DNA of 31,277 nt from Bacteroidales bacterium UBA5536 (GTDB lineage Bacteria > Bacteroidota > Bacteroidia > Bacteroidales > F082). Positions 31,026 to 31,277 of the stretch are shown here, piece after piece (position 1 is the stretch's first letter; each line of letters begins with the position of its first letter). The stretch spans positions 1-31,277 of the forward strand of contig DINQ01000019.1 in the NCBI GenBank assembly GCA_002426795.1, written 5' to 3'. The notes beneath the pieces are model-generated. The model did no database searches, was not told the origin of the DNA, and worked only from the letters and a program-made list of their open reading frames with translations. The position numbers and the translations under genes are program-made.

Positions 31026-31277
31026 GACAACTTACCCACGACGCGTGACTGTTTAGAATTGCTGTTTGACTGCTTACCCACTACGCGTGACTGTTTAGAA
31101 ATTCATTTTGACTGCTTACCCACGGCGCGTGACTATTTAGAAATTCATTTTGACTGCTTACCCACGGCGTGTGACTGTTTAGAAATTCATTTTGACTGCT
31201 TACCCACGGCGCGTGACTGTTTAGAAATTCATTTTGACTGCTTACCTAAGGCGTGTGACTGTTTAGAAATGCTGTTT
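31026..31277. repeat. 42-bp tandem repeat array (six units, truncated by window end)
   Basis: Six consecutive units of exactly 42 bp begin at 31026, 31068, 31110, 31152, 31194 and 31236, with substitutions but no insertions or deletions. The last unit ends at the last base of the window, so the array probably continues. Each unit starts GACTGCTTACCCACGGCGCG (consensus) and contains GTGACTGTTTAGAAATTCAT. Each unit looks like an old dimer of a 21-bp element, since both halves begin GACTG.TTA. One plus-strand frame is open through all six units and encodes 14-residue peptides such as DCLPTARDCLEIHF. The equivalent minus-strand frame is broken by TAG in the sixth unit. There are no spacers between units, so this is not a CRISPR. 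Whether it is coding or an intergenic minisatellite cannot be settled here. Confidence 0.95.

Noticed and set aside
31026..31277. CRISPR array
   Set aside because: The 42-bp units are directly contiguous with no unique spacers, and no cas genes are present.

Overview
The window is a gene-dense, core-metabolism stretch of a member of the Bacteroidota, probably Bacteroidales-like. The evidence is a Porin_10-type putative porin, a TonB-dependent receptor with an N-terminal carboxypeptidase-regulatory-like domain, a BT_3928-type DoxX/MauE protein, a duplicated DUF1599 protein, folP next to cdaA, and repeated matches to the Bacteroidota -7 promoter element TAnnTTTG upstream of genes. I see no tRNA, rRNA, CRISPR array, insertion sequence or phage gene.

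Layout. 1-3.6 kb: a porin, a convergent DjlA-like membrane co-chaperone (TerB plus J domain) and a small unknown protein. 3.6-6.3 kb (minus): lysine-ketoglutarate reductase and saccharopine dehydrogenase as separate adjacent genes, the two halves of the eukaryotic lysine-degrading AASS enzyme. 6.7-11.3 kb (plus): pyruvate phosphate dikinase (ppdK) and ATP-dependent PEP carboxykinase (pckA), each with its own promoter and terminator, controlling the PEP/pyruvate/oxaloacetate node. 11.4-14.8 kb: a tiny cold-shock-domain-like protein, then on the minus strand a lipoprotein translationally coupled to a TonB-dependent receptor. 14.9-16.1 kb: dnaN with promoter and terminator. 16.1-25.8 kb: an apparent seven-gene minus-strand operon (DUF1599 protein, DoxX/MauE-like protein, OppB-type permease, tpiA, prmA, a secreted protein of about 1,520 residues of unknown function, plsY). 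25.9-27.7 kb (plus): folP and the c-di-AMP synthase cdaA. 27.7-29.4 kb (minus): a secreted protein of 26-residue YD-like repeats overlapping a Na+/Ca2+ exchanger-family antiporter. 29.7-30.8 kb (minus): a FemAB/GNAT-like protein that appears to start at TTG. The window ends inside an exact-period 42-bp tandem array (31026-31277).

Several genes must start at internal ATG codons downstream of the longest open frame (djlA-like, csd-like, lipoprotein, plsY, the large protein, tpiA, oppB-like, folP, YD-repeat protein). Promoter positions and signal peptides support these choices. Most of the window is housekeeping. The parts least explained by known biology are the 42-bp array, the very large secreted protein between prmA and plsY, the receptor/lipoprotein pair of unknown substrate, and the repeat protein coupled to the antiporter. 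I did not find a convincing new defence or mobile system.
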